Source of the DNA: Prochlorococcus sp. scB241_528O2
GTDB lineage: Bacteria > Cyanobacteriota > Cyanobacteriia > PCC-6307 > Cyanobiaceae
Assembly: GCA_000634115.1 (NCBI GenBank)
Contig: JFLJ01000137.1
Span: 1-64,000 of the forward strand
Direction of reading: 5' to 3'
Length of the DNA stretch: 64,000 nucleotides
The notes below the pieces were generated by a model. The model saw nothing but the letters and a program-made list of their open reading frames with translations, was not told where the DNA came from and searched no databases. Below, piece after piece: positions 20,027 through 28,759 of the stretch (position 1 is the stretch's first letter; each line of letters starts with the position of its first letter). Position numbers and translations under genes: made by a program.

Positions 20027-20272
20027 TTAACGGCCAATATTAAAAAGGAAGTCACGAAATTCTTGATTATTTAAATATAAGAAAACTAACAGTATTAAAA
20101 TTAAGTTCGATCCAATGACAATTGATCCTATAATATTTATTTGTTTTTTCCCAGGTAGGGTATAAGTAATTTTCTTGTCTTTAAGAAAAGAAGCCAAGCC
20201 TTTTATTTCTTTTTTTGAATCTTTTATTTGATCACCATTGTTAAGTTCATTATCAGAGAATCCTTTTACCAT
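20027..20272 (-). CDS. Small protein with C-terminal membrane helix, unknown function
   Basis: The 81-residue protein has a charged N-terminal half rich in Lys, Asp and Asn and one hydrophobic helix at about residues 47-67 (IIGSIVIGSNLILILLVFLY), ending FRDFLFNIGR. It would be a tail-proximal membrane protein. I do not recognise the family. It is the middle one of three small minus-strand genes downstream of HU, each with its own apparent start and spacers of about 55 bp. Confidence 0.5.
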   Translation of the reverse strand: MVKGFSDNELNNGDQIKDSKKEIKGLASFLKDKKITYTLPGKKQINIIGSIVIGSNLILILLVFLYLNNQEFRDFLFNIGR

Positions 20273-20326
20273 TACTAAAAAAATAACAATTTTATATTAT
20301 TCCATAAAAAGAAATTATTTTAATTA

Positions 20327-20638
20327 TTAACAATTTTTAATCACATATGGAATCATAAATGAAATTTTCTCAATAGAAAAATTTTTTAAAAAATGAGTTT
20401 CAACAAGTCCCGACTGCAAGCCCAATAAACTAGATTGACATTTGAATCTGTTTTGATCTAATCCTACTAATAGAAACTTTTCTATCTGATCAATTAATTC
20501 TCTACAAGCTTGCCCTTGAGAATTTTTAGTACATTCACTGGTTTGTTTTAAAATCTTGGACTTTGTTGGTAATGTTTCTGCCATAAGAAAGTTAGATATC
20601 AATAAAGATTTGAGAAATAAAATTATTAAAAATTTCAT
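20327..20638 (-). CDS. Small secreted protein with four cysteines
   Basis: The 103-residue product has a signal peptide (hydrophobic residues 3-18, likely cleavage after Ala20 in LMAET). The mature part contains four cysteines (C36, C45, C67, C103), consistent with two disulfides in the periplasm or lumen. A helical region around QACRELIDQIEKF is visible. I do not recognise the family. It lies downstream of HU on the same strand but beyond the HU terminator, so it probably has its own promoter. Confidence 0.55.
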   Translation of the reverse strand: MKFLIILFLKSLLISNFLMAETLPTKSKILKQTSECTKNSQGQACRELIDQIEKFLLVGLDQNRFKCQSSLLGLQSGLVETHFLKNFSIEKISFMIPYVIKNC

Positions 20639-20712
20639 TACTTTTTAAGAATTAAAAATTTGGGTTACCTTGTTAAAGTTTTCAGTGATTAATCTAATAG
20701 TATTTATTGCAA

Positions 20713-20740
20713 TTAAAAAAAAAAGATGCTCTAAAGAGCA
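20713..20740 (-). terminator. Rho-independent terminator of the HU gene
   Basis: On the minus strand the hairpin TGCTCTTTAGAGCA (5-6 bp stem) is followed immediately by TC and a run of ten Ts. It begins 36 bp after the HU stop codon. Confidence 0.8.
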
Positions 20741-20775
20741 CCTCAGTATTTAAGGAAGAATTAGATTTAAAAAAA

Positions 20776-21051
20776 TTATCCTTGAACTCTATCCTTAAAA
20801 AGTTTACCCGCTGAGAATGTAGGCACTCTTTTAGCAGGTATTGCTATTTTTTCGCCTGTCTTAGGGTTTAATCCCTGTCTTGCAGAACGATCTCTTGGCT
20901 CAAAAGAACCAAATCCTAGTATGGAGACTTTTTTGCCTTCCACGACTGAATCAACAATAGTTTCAATAGTCGTATCAACTATTGAAGAGACAACAGTTTT
21001 TGTTTCTCCTGTTGCAGCGGACACCAGGTTTACTAAATCAGCTTTGTTCAT
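20776..21051 (-). CDS. hup: HU-family DNA-binding protein
   Basis: HU is a small dimeric nucleoid protein that bends DNA without strong sequence preference. The product (91 residues) starts MNKADLVNLVSAATGETK, and shows the GFGSFEPRDRSARQG arm base and the DNA-contacting arm segment GEKIAIPAKRVPTFSAGK, as in other HU proteins. It has its own terminator downstream and a 77-bp AT-rich upstream region to the next doubtful ORF, so it is monocistronic. Confidence 0.96.
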   Translation of the reverse strand: MNKADLVNLVSAATGETKTVVSSIVDTTIETIVDSVVEGKKVSILGFGSFEPRDRSARQGLNPKTGEKIAIPAKRVPTFSAGKLFKDRVQG

Positions 21052-21128
21052 TGAATTTTAAAGTAAAGCAGAGATTAATTAGACAAGAGTTTTAATCAAG
21101 TCCAAAAAACTCCGAACTTGCACATCAT

Positions 21129-21329
21129 ATGGAGCAAATACGAATACGGCAACCGAAAATGCTAGCGGCGCAAAGCTTTATACAAATTTTATGGACATTT
21201 TTAGCTATGTTTCTTGTTTTTATAGCTACACATTTTTCTTATTTTAGAAAAAATCTTTGCGTCTTAAAAACAGGTAAATCCATTGGAATCACTAGATTTA
21301 GCATTGAAAAATCTAACTTTAATTATTAA
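21129..21329 (+). CDS. Doubtful small ORF with one hydrophobic segment
   Basis: The reading frame gives a 66-residue product with a basic head (MEQIRIRQPKM) and one hydrophobic stretch (about residues 20-37). The tail is low complexity and shows no motif. It sits in the 626-bp region between hup and the debranching enzyme gene. It could be a small membrane protein, but nothing besides length and hydrophobicity supports it. Confidence 0.25.
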   Translation: MEQIRIRQPKMLAAQSFIQILWTFLAMFLVFIATHFSYFRKNLCVLKTGKSIGITRFSIEKSNFNY

Positions 21330-21677
21330 AAGGTTAAAAATCTAAAGGTAATGAAGTTAAGAATCTGAACTATTTATTATATTTTATTAATTTCTAGATA
21401 TATTTTCTTCTCATCACATGGAACAGCTTAAGTTGTATTTTGAAATCAAGAAAAATCTGGTTTTCTAAAGATTAATCTTTATCTCTAAATCGTTTATTCA
21501 CTGACCAGATAGATGGATAAATTGCAATAAGTTAAAAATTTATATCCTCTAAGATTTAATTAACTTGATTAGTGAAACCTTAAATTTGAGTTTTTTTTTA
21601 ATTTTGCATATATTATTCAAATAGCAGTAATTTGAATAAATTATCTAAATATTTAACTAATCAATGATAAAGAGACA
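21330..21677. other. Long upstream region of the debranching enzyme gene
   Basis: About 350 bp without a credible ORF on either strand. It carries a T9 run near 21590 and a perfect inverted repeat at 21613-21639 (listed separately), and presumably the promoter of the downstream gene. Confidence 0.5.
21613..21639. promoter_or_regulatory. Perfect 10-bp inverted repeat upstream of glgX
   Basis: TTATTCAAAT and ATTTGAATAA are exact reverse complements separated by AGCAGTA. The repeat ends 38 bp before the GTG start of the debranching enzyme. The symmetry and spacing suit a dimeric regulator or an mRNA leader hairpin. The downstream sequence is not a T-run, so it is not a terminator. Confidence 0.45.
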
Positions 21678-23714
21678 GTGACTCATATCAATAAAGGTAA
21701 CCCATTTCCTTTGGGAAGTTCTCTTACTACAAGAGGAGTTAATTTCTCCTTAGTAGCTACAAATGCAGAATATGTAGAAATCTTATTATTTGAGAAAGAG
21801 GACTCTATTTCCCCAAAAACCATATTGAGACTAGATCAGAATCATAATAATACAGGTCCCTACTGGCATGCCGAAATAAGCAATTTAAATGAAGGTTGTA
21901 TTTATGCTTTTAGAGTAAAACAAAAAAATAATGGAATTAATAATAACTACGAAAAAAAAGTTTTACTGGATCCATGTTCAAGGGGTATTACTGGATGGGC
22001 AAGTTACAAAAGAGAAAATGCATCAAAAACGCATGAAAATACCAATTCTTGTCTTAAAAGTGTAGTTTGCGATAGAAAATTATTTAATTTTAAAGATTAT
22101 CCAAGACCGAAGCATTCTTGGGAAGAAACAATTATTTATGAACTTCATATCAAGGCATTTACTGAATCAACTGATAAAGATGAAAGTTCTTTTAAGAAAT
22201 TTTTAAAAAAAATTCCATATCTCAAAGAACTTGGTATTACAACAATTGAATTACTTCCAATTTTTTGTTTTGATCCAACTGATGCACCTAATGGCTTAGG
22301 AAATTTTTGGGGTTATAGTCCAATTAATTGGTTTACTCCGCATTTTGAATATCTTTCGAATGAATCCCCCGAAAAAAATAGAGAAGAATTTAGGAAATTA
22401 GTAGAGGAATGTCATAAGGCAGACATTGAAGTTATCTTAGATGTTGTGTACAATCACACATCTGAAGGGGATTCTAAAGGGCCTGTAATATCTTGGAAAG
22501 GTATAGATGAAAATCTGTATTACTTCATAGGAAAAGATAAAATTTATCAGGACGTCTCTGGTTGTGGTAATACTATTGCAGCTAACAGAGGATTAGTTAG
22601 AAAACTAATAATTGAATCATTAAAATGTTGGGCGACTGAATTAGGAGTTGATGGTTTTAGATTTGATTTAGGAATTGCCCTATCAAGAGGAGAAAATCTC
22701 TCGCCACTCGATAATCCTCCAATTTTTGAAGATATAGAATGTGAACCAGAACTTATTGATATTAAGTTGATAAGTGAACCTTGGGATTGTGGTGGTTTAT
22801 ATAAATTAGGTAATTTCCCATCTAAGAATACTTTCACTTGGAATGGCCATTTTAGAGATGACTTGCGAAGATTTTGGAAGGGCGATAAAGATACTGCTTG
22901 GAACATGAGCGATAAAATAAAAGGGAGTCCATCAATATATAAAGAAAGTAATATTTTTCCAAAATCTATAAATTTCATTACTTCACATGATGGATTCACC
23001 CTAAAAGATTTAGTTTCATATAATAGAAAGCATAATTTTGCTAATAACGAACAAAATAAAGATGGCGATAACCATAACAATTCTTGGAATCACGGAATAG
23101 AGGGTCCAACTAGAAACTTATTTATCAATGATTTAAGAAAAAGACAACAAAAAAATCTTCTTCTAAGTTTACTTATCTCTAGAGGTGTTCCAATGGTACT
23201 TATGGGTGATGAGATAGGAAGGTCCCAAGGAGGAAACAATAATACTTGGTGCCAAAATAATTTATTGGGTTGGATGAATTGGGATAATAGTAAACAAGAT
23301 TTGGAATTACTAAACTATTTTAAATACGTTATTCATATTCGAAAACAACTTATAAATATTTTTAATCCATCATTATTATCTAACAATCAAGACACCGGGA
23401 ACATGCCAAGATATCATTGGCACGGAACAAAGTTAGATAGCCCCGATTGGAGTAGCTGGTCTCACACAGTTGCCTTTAGCATTAACAAAGGTGAAACTAA
23501 TCCTCTAATCTGGATAGGTTTAAATGCATATTCAAAAAGTATCGAATTCCCATTGCCAAAATGTAAATATAACTGGTTAAAAGTGATTGATACTAGCATG
23601 TCTGAAATTTTTGAACCCTTAACTGTTAATGAAAAATCTATTTTAATAAACAATAGAAGTTCTATATTAATTGTTTCAGAAGAAGTATTTGGAGGGAAAA
23701 ATAAAATATTCTAA
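21678..23714 (+). CDS. glgX: Glycogen debranching enzyme / isoamylase (GH13)
   Basis: The enzyme hydrolyses alpha-1,6 branch points of glycogen or limit dextrins. An N-terminal CBM48-type beta domain (PFPLGSSLTTRGVNFSLVA) is followed by the GH13 barrel with DVVYNHTSEGD, the nucleophile D330 in GFRFDLGIAL, acid/base E367 in ISEPWDCGG and D438 in TSHDGFTL. At 678 residues it is close to GlgX/isoamylase length. The GTG at 21678 gives a natural N-terminus. It is preceded by an unusually long spacer with an inverted repeat and followed by tRNA-Gly on the other strand, so it is monocistronic. Confidence 0.92.
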   Translation: MTHINKGNPFPLGSSLTTRGVNFSLVATNAEYVEILLFEKEDSISPKTILRLDQNHNNTGPYWHAEISNLNEGCIYAFRVKQKNNGINNNYEKKVLLDPCSRGITGWASYKRENASKTHENTNSCLKSVVCDRKLFNFKDYPRPKHSWEETIIYELHIKAFTESTDKDESSFKKFLKKIPYLKELGITTIELLPIFCFDPTDAPNGLGNFWGYSPINWFTPHFEYLSNESPEKNREEFRKLVEECHKADIEVILDVVYNHTSEGDSKGPVISWKGIDENLYYFIGKDKIYQDVSGCGNTIAANRGLVRKLIIESLKCWATELGVDGFRFDLGIALSRGENLSPLDNPPIFEDIECEPELIDIKLISEPWDCGGLYKLGNFPSKNTFTWNGHFRDDLRRFWKGDKDTAWNMSDKIKGSPSIYKESNIFPKSINFITSHDGFTLKDLVSYNRKHNFANNEQNKDGDNHNNSWNHGIEGPTRNLFINDLRKRQQKNLLLSLLISRGVPMVLMGDEIGRSQGGNNNTWCQNNLLGWMNWDNSKQDLELLNYFKYVIHIRKQLINIFNPSLLSNNQDTGNMPRYHWHGTKLDSPDWSSWSHTVAFSINKGETNPLIWIGLNAYSKSIEFPLPKCKYNWLKVIDTSMSEIFEPLTVNEKSILINNRSSILIVSEEVFGGKNKIF

Positions 23715-23715
23715 A

Positions 23716-23786
23716 AGCGGGCGGCGGGAATCGAACCCGCATCTTCAGCTTGGAAGGCTGAGGTTTTACCACTAAACCACGCCCGC
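23716..23786 (-). tRNA. tRNA-Gly (anticodon TCC)
   Basis: On the minus strand the acceptor GCGGGCG pairs with CGCCCGC, with U73 as expected for glycine. The anticodon stem TCAGC/GCTGA encloses CTTCCAA, giving TCC. The T-arm GCGGGTTCGATTCCCGC is intact. CCA is not encoded. Length is 71 nt. Confidence 0.96.
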
Positions 23787-23846
23787 GATAAGTAATAGAA
23801 TTACCATTGCAATAATACATTATCAAACAATCAAAAAGGAAAAAGA

Positions 23847-25220
23847 TTGGAAAATTCACACTCAAAAAATATATTGAGATCTAGAACAAGATTAATGCTT
23901 TCCTACGGGCTTGGAGATGCAGGAACAGGGCTTGCTAATGCTCAATTTGGTTTTTACCTCTTCCCATTCTTTACTTGTGCGGCTGGATTACCCCCTTGGA
24001 TAGCGAGTTCTATATTGATGATAATCAAGCTCTGGGATGCAATTAATGATCCTTTGATTGGTTGGATGAGCGACCATACCCAATCAAGATGGGGGCCGCG
24101 ACTACCTTGGATGATTGGAGCATCACTTCCTCTGGGAATTTTTTTAGCTGCAATGTGGTGGATACCCAATGATTACAGCCTCAAAGAAAAAACTTTTTAT
24201 TACATATGCACATCAATTTTGTATATGACAGCGTATACATCTGTAAATCTTCCTTATGGAGCATTATCCACAGAAATTAGTGAAGATGAAAATATAAGAA
24301 CTAGACTTAACGCCGCCAGATTTACTGGCTCAATACTTGCTTCTTTAACAGGATTAACTCTTGGTGCAATATTTCTAACAAAAGGAGATGCTGGTTACCT
24401 CACTATGGGAAGAATATCTGGCACGATCGTTACACTAATAACTTTACTTTCTACTTGGGGCCTAGCTCCATATGCAAAGATCGCAAGAAAACCTATCAAT
24501 AAAATACAGCCAATAAAAAATCAATTCAAGCGAATTTTAAAGAATAAAATTTTTATAAAGGTGATATATCTTTATTTACTTCTATGGTGTGGACTTCAAT
24601 TAATGCAAACAGTTTCTTTAATATATTTGCAACAAGTCATGAATGTACCAAGAGGAATATCCTTTTGGATTATCATTCCTTTTCAAATAAGTGCTCTGTT
24701 TGGATTGCAAATATGGAGCTTTTATTCTAATAAATATGGGAGAGTTAAAGCATTAAAAATAGGTGGACTTATATGGATTGGAGGTTGCTTAATTGCAATG
24801 ATATTACCTCCATTGTCAAATAATTTCGAAATTAGTAATTTCAATATAGATTCTATAAAAATGTTAGCTTTATTTCTAACAATATTATTTGTTGGTTTTG
24901 GTGCATCAACAGCATATTTAATACCTTGGTCTTTATTGCCAGACGCTATTGATCATGACCCACAAAAGGCAGCAGGAATTTATACTGCTTGGATGGTACT
25001 ATGCCAAAAATTAGGTATTGCTTTAAGCGTAGGATTATTTGGTTATCTTCTCACTCTTACTGGATTCAAGCAAGCAGCCTGTCAGGGAATTATTGATATC
25101 ACTCAACCAGATTCTGCATTAATAACAGTAAGGATTTGCATGGGTTTAATACCTTCTATACTTGTCTGCTGGGGTCTATTAATTATGAGAAAATGGGATC
25201 AAGAATTAATTAAGAACTAA
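23847..25220 (+). CDS. GPH-family sugar:cation symporter (MFS)
   Basis: A 457-residue polytopic permease of the glycoside-pentoside-hexuronide group. The family signature is visible near the N-terminus: IIKLWDAINDPLIGWMSDHTQSRWGPRLPW, split here as the DAINDPLIGWMSD loop followed by RWGPRLPW. About twelve hydrophobic helices follow. The C-terminal half contains the LIPWSLLPDAIDHD element, also typical. Substrate cannot be read from sequence; melibiose-like or oligosaccharide uptake is the family norm. The start is a TTG at 23847 with AAGGA eight bases upstream. mlaE-like follows 9 bp later, but a functional link is not evident. Confidence 0.87.
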   Translation: MENSHSKNILRSRTRLMLSYGLGDAGTGLANAQFGFYLFPFFTCAAGLPPWIASSILMIIKLWDAINDPLIGWMSDHTQSRWGPRLPWMIGASLPLGIFLAAMWWIPNDYSLKEKTFYYICTSILYMTAYTSVNLPYGALSTEISEDENIRTRLNAARFTGSILASLTGLTLGAIFLTKGDAGYLTMGRISGTIVTLITLLSTWGLAPYAKIARKPINKIQPIKNQFKRILKNKIFIKVIYLYLLLWCGLQLMQTVSLIYLQQVMNVPRGISFWIIIPFQISALFGLQIWSFYSNKYGRVKALKIGGLIWIGGCLIAMILPPLSNNFEISNFNIDSIKMLALFLTILFVGFGASTAYLIPWSLLPDAIDHDPQKAAGIYTAWMVLCQKLGIALSVGLFGYLLTLTGFKQAACQGIIDITQPDSALITVRICMGLIPSILVCWGLLIMRKWDQELIKN

Positions 25221-25229
25221 TATAGAAAT

Positions 25230-25985
25230 ATGTATTATCCTAAGTTTTTCAGAAGACTCCTGAGCAGCCTAATCATTGGCGGGCAAGCACTAAATTTTAT
25301 CTTTAAAGGTAAAATTTCCAAAAATGATCTCTTTGATCAACTAATGGAGTCAGGTCCAGGAAGTTTGTTAATTATATTAATTACAGGAATTGCTGCGGGT
25401 ACAGTATTTAATATTCAAGTTGCATCACAACTTACAAGTATGGGTGTTTCAAGTGAAATAGGAGGTTTATTAGCAGTAGGAATGGCTAGAGAGATGGCTC
25501 CTCTTCTAACCGCTACCTTAATGACTGGGAAGGTTGCCACGGCTTATGCTGCTCAACTAGGTACTATGAAAGTTACTGAACAAATTGAAGCAATAACAAT
25601 GTTAAGAACCGAACCAGTCCAATATTTGGTAGTTCCAAGGTTGCTATCAATGGTAATAATGTCTCCGATACAGTGTCTTTTATTTTTATCTGTGTCTTTG
25701 TGGAGTGGACAAATTTGGAGCACAATTTTTTATAAAGTTCCTCCAATAGTGTTTTGGACATCTGTAAGATCAGGTAATGTAAGCTTAACCAGTACAGACT
25801 TAACTTCAATGTTAATAAAATCTGTAGTGTTCGGATTTCTTATTTCAATTATTGCTTGTGGATATGGACTTTCCACTAAAGGTGGTCCAAAAGAAGTTGG
25901 GAAAAGTACAACAGGAGCGGTCGTAATGACTCTTGTTACTGTATCTTTAATGGATGTATTACTAACACACATTTTATTTGGATGA
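25230..25985 (+). CDS. MlaE-type ABC transporter permease (Ycf63-like)
   Basis: The protein is the permease of a lipid-transport ABC system of the MlaE/TGD1 group. The diagnostic MlaE segment is present: GGLLAVGMAREMAPLLTAT, then KVATAYAAQLGTMKVTEQ and MLRTEPVQYLVVPR. Length is 251 residues with about five to six membrane helices. Homologues move phospholipid or galactolipid between outer and inner membranes. The ATPase and MCE substrate-binding partners are not adjacent and must lie elsewhere. It overlaps or abuts the DUF3119-like gene, which often accompanies it in cyanobacteria (from memory). Confidence 0.88.
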   Translation: MYYPKFFRRLLSSLIIGGQALNFIFKGKISKNDLFDQLMESGPGSLLIILITGIAAGTVFNIQVASQLTSMGVSSEIGGLLAVGMAREMAPLLTATLMTGKVATAYAAQLGTMKVTEQIEAITMLRTEPVQYLVVPRLLSMVIMSPIQCLLFLSVSLWSGQIWSTIFYKVPPIVFWTSVRSGNVSLTSTDLTSMLIKSVVFGFLISIIACGYGLSTKGGPKEVGKSTTGAVVMTLVTVSLMDVLLTHILFG

Positions 25986-25989
25986 GTCT

Positions 25990-26394
25990 ATGTTTAACAC
26001 TAAATCAAAAAAGGAAGAATCGGTAATAATATCACCATCATTTCAACTCCCAATCATTGTAATAATTTTAAGTTTTATGCTTTTATTTCTGAATATTGGT
26101 TCTTTGCCAACAATAGTTTCTGCATCTTTTAGCTTTTTTTTATTACTTCAAGCATTTACATTAAGAATAAAAATAACAAGTGATGATTTTATCGTTTTAC
26201 AATTAGGGAAAGAGATTAGAACTTTTCCATTCAAGAACTGGATATCTTGGAAATTCTTTTTTCCTATAATCCCAGGTATTTTTTATTTTAGAGAAAAGTC
26301 AAGTCCTCATTTATTACCAATATTATTTAATCCAAAACAATTAAAAGATGAACTTTTAAAAAAAGTTGACTCGCTGGAAATTAAAAAATCCTAA
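25990..26394 (+). CDS. DUF3119-like cyanobacterial membrane protein
   Basis: A short polar head is followed by two hydrophobic helices (about residues 17-34 and 36-52 of the ORF) and a soluble C-terminal part with FPFKNWISWKFFFP and PGIFYFREKSSPHLLPI. I match this tentatively to DUF3119, found in cyanobacteria and plastids and seen next to the Ycf63/MlaE permease. The ATG at 25990 is preferred; a TTG at 25978 would overlap the permease gene. The stretch resembles a membrane-anchored PH-like domain, but its function is unknown. Confidence 0.65.
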   Translation: MFNTKSKKEESVIISPSFQLPIIVIILSFMLLFLNIGSLPTIVSASFSFFLLLQAFTLRIKITSDDFIVLQLGKEIRTFPFKNWISWKFFFPIIPGIFYFREKSSPHLLPILFNPKQLKDELLKKVDSLEIKKS

Positions 26395-26431
26395 AATTTA
26401 GTGTTTTCTTAATCATCAAAAAATTATTTAA

Positions 26432-27442
26432 ATGACCAATAAAGAAATTTCAAACAGTAATCCTGAGAAGGAATTAATACGAGATAAGTCAATTTCAGAT
26501 CATAAAACCAAACAAATTGCTAAACAAGATACAACGCAAAATAAAAAGATTGCTTCAAGAAACGACAAATCAAACAAATCATTTGATGAAATTTCTAATG
26601 ATATTTTTAGAGATCTCGTTTCAAAAAAAGACTCTTTAGTTAAAGAAATATCAGAATTAGAAACAAAAAAAAATGAATTAGAAAAAGATATTGAATCAAA
26701 TTTTAAAGGACAGTCAGATAATATCGCTAAAAGAGTTAAAGGCTTTCAAGAGTACCTAACTGGTGCTTTGCAGAATCTTTCACAAAACGTGGAGAAACTT
26801 GAATTAGTCTCTCAACCAATAATCGTGAAGCCATCTCCACTTGATGAGAAAAAAGAAGAAAACAGCACAAATAATATAGTTAATGTTCCTGCTCTTTCTG
26901 AAACATTTAAGCCAGATGAACAGATTATAAAAAACTGCTTTTCAACTTTTACAGAACAGCCTGATTTTTATGCTGAACCTTGGAAATTAAGACGAAGTCT
27001 TGATTCATCAGATATAGAAATAATGGATGATTGGTTTTTCAACATGGGTGGAAGAGGTTCACTTGAAAGTAGAGGTTCTCGACAAAAAAATGCCTTATTA
27101 TCTGCGGGTCTAATATCTATTCTTGGAGAATTATATGGAGATCAGTTTCAGACTCTTATCTTAGCTTCGCAGCCTGAAAGATTAGGAGAATGGAGAAGAA
27201 TTCTTCAAGATTCATTGGGTCTCACAAGAGATGACTTTGGACCTAATAGTGGGATTGTTCTTTTTGAAAGACCTTCGGGAGTTATCGAAAGAGCTGATAG
27301 ATTAGAAGCCAACGAAGAATTACCATTTATTATTATTGATGCAGCAGAAACATCTGTTGAAATTCCAATACTTCAATTCCCATTATGGCTTGCATTCGCT
27401 GGTTCAGATAATGAAATTTATGATGATCTTGAACTAAACTAA
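26432..27442 (+). CDS. DUF3086-like cyanobacterial protein with coiled coil
   Basis: The 336-residue protein has a disordered, Lys/Asn/Ser-rich N-terminus. A predicted coiled coil (about residues 65-125; [19 protein letters not shown]) and a linker follow. The C-terminal globular domain of about 170 residues is well conserved in appearance ([53 protein letters not shown]). I recognise the C-terminal part as DUF3086, restricted to cyanobacteria and of unknown role. No membrane segment. It ends five bases before plsY, so it is in the same operon. Confidence 0.7.
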   Translation: MTNKEISNSNPEKELIRDKSISDHKTKQIAKQDTTQNKKIASRNDKSNKSFDEISNDIFRDLVSKKDSLVKEISELETKKNELEKDIESNFKGQSDNIAKRVKGFQEYLTGALQNLSQNVEKLELVSQPIIVKPSPLDEKKEENSTNNIVNVPALSETFKPDEQIIKNCFSTFTEQPDFYAEPWKLRRSLDSSDIEIMDDWFFNMGGRGSLESRGSRQKNALLSAGLISILGELYGDQFQTLILASQPERLGEWRRILQDSLGLTRDDFGPNSGIVLFERPSGVIERADRLEANEELPFIIIDAAETSVEIPILQFPLWLAFAGSDNEIYDDLELN

Positions 27443-27447
27443 TCTTT

Positions 27448-28038
27448 ATGAATATTTTAATAATCATTGTAAGCTATCTTTTAGGATCACTGCCCACAGG
27501 TTTTTTAGTAGGGAAATATCTTAAAAATATAGATATAAGAACTATAGGTTCTGGATCTACAGGTGCTACAAATGTACTAAGAAATGTAGGGAAATGGCCG
27601 GCACTTCTTGTGTTTATTTTTGATGTTGGCAAGGGTCTTTTTGCAGTAAAAATTGCTCAATATTATTCAGATCAAGGCTTAATTGAAGTAATCGCAGGCA
27701 TATCGGCAATTGCAGGTCACATTTGGCCAATATGGCTTAGAGGGAAAGGAGGAAAAGCTGTAGCGACTGGATTAGGTATGTTTTTAGCTCTTTCCTGGAA
27801 AGTTGGACTAGCCTCCCTTGGAATTTTTTTAATAGTATTAGCAAAAACTAAATTTGTATCTTTATCCAGTATTTCAGCTGCAATCTTACTTCCTTTTTTT
27901 ATGTTTTTTTACATTGGTAATTTTATTCACTCGTACTTTTTTATAAGTTTTATTGTCTCATTATTAGTTATCTGGAAACATAGAACAAATATAAGAAGAT
28001 TGCTCAAAGGGGAAGAATCCAAAATTAACCAGAATTAA
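27448..28038 (+). CDS. plsY: Acyl-phosphate:glycerol-3-phosphate acyltransferase
   Basis: PlsY makes lysophosphatidic acid from acyl-phosphate and glycerol-3-phosphate at the inner membrane. The three conserved loops are visible: [15 protein letters not shown], then [14 protein letters not shown], and [19 protein letters not shown]. Five hydrophobic helices fit the known topology. Length is 196 residues. It begins five bases after the DUF3086-like gene and overlaps the convergent pyrF by 14 bases at its 3' end. Confidence 0.94.
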   Translation: MNILIIIVSYLLGSLPTGFLVGKYLKNIDIRTIGSGSTGATNVLRNVGKWPALLVFIFDVGKGLFAVKIAQYYSDQGLIEVIAGISAIAGHIWPIWLRGKGGKAVATGLGMFLALSWKVGLASLGIFLIVLAKTKFVSLSSISAAILLPFFMFFYIGNFIHSYFFISFIVSLLVIWKHRTNIRRLLKGEESKINQN

Positions 28039-28753
28039 TAGATTCCAATATTTCTATGAGAGCTTTATTAGGATCTTTAGCTTTTGATATTGATCTCCCG
28101 ATAACCAATTTAGAAGCACCATTTTCTATTGCTTCATTGGGAGTCATAATTCTATTTTGATCATCTTTATTTTCAATTTTTAATCTAATACCCGGTGTAA
28201 TTAGTTCAAAATTTTTCTTATAAATTGATCTCAATATTTTCACCTCCCAAGGGGAACAGACACATCCATCTAATCCAGAATCAAAAGACAACTTTGCGAG
28301 TCTCAATACATTTTCCTCAATCGAACTATTCCTATCAAGATCAGTTTGAAAATCTTTAAGAGAAAAGCTTGTTAATACAGTTATGCCTACAACTAGTGGA
28401 GGTTTTACGTTAGTTACTACTGCACCTTCTAAAGATGCCTTTTTTGAATTTTTGAGAGCTTTAATACCTGATGAAGCATGTACAGAAATTATATCAACCC
28501 CTAATTGAGAAACTTGGTAACAAGCTGCACTCATGGTATTTGGAATATCATGAAATTTTAAATCTAAAAAAATTTTTTTATTTAAACCTTTCAATATTTC
28601 TATAACTCTTGGACCTTCCCTAACGAAAAGCTCCAAACCAATTTTCACCCACTTAATATTAGGACATTTTTCTAGAAGTAATATTGCTTGACTTAGATCT
28701 AGTCCATCAATTGCCAATATTATTTTATCTTCTGAATTAAATATGTTATTCAT
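28025..28753 (-). CDS. pyrF: Orotidine 5'-phosphate decarboxylase
   Basis: PyrF performs the last step of UMP synthesis. The catalytic motif [12 protein letters not shown] (Lys and Asp charge network) lies at about residue 60. LAIDGLDL forms the first strand and VVGITVLTS and TPGIRL follow in barrel order, with LVIGRSI binding phosphate near the C-terminus. Length of 242 residues is normal. tyrS is six bases upstream on the same strand. Confidence 0.95.
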   Translation of the reverse strand: MNNIFNSEDKIILAIDGLDLSQAILLLEKCPNIKWVKIGLELFVREGPRVIEILKGLNKKIFLDLKFHDIPNTMSAACYQVSQLGVDIISVHASSGIKALKNSKKASLEGAVVTNVKPPLVVGITVLTSFSLKDFQTDLDRNSSIEENVLRLAKLSFDSGLDGCVCSPWEVKILRSIYKKNFELITPGIRLKIENKDDQNRIMTPNEAIENGASKLVIGRSISKAKDPNKALIEILESINSG

Positions 28754-28759
28754 TTATTT

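Noticed and set aside
22547-23080. 177-codon minus-strand frame inside the debranching enzyme
   Set aside because: It lies opposite well-conserved GH13 motifs and has composition typical of antisense frames in AT-rich genes.
23716-23786. tRNA genes as integration sites for mobile elements
   Set aside because: None of the four tRNAs is followed by a partial tRNA repeat, an integrase or a change in base composition.
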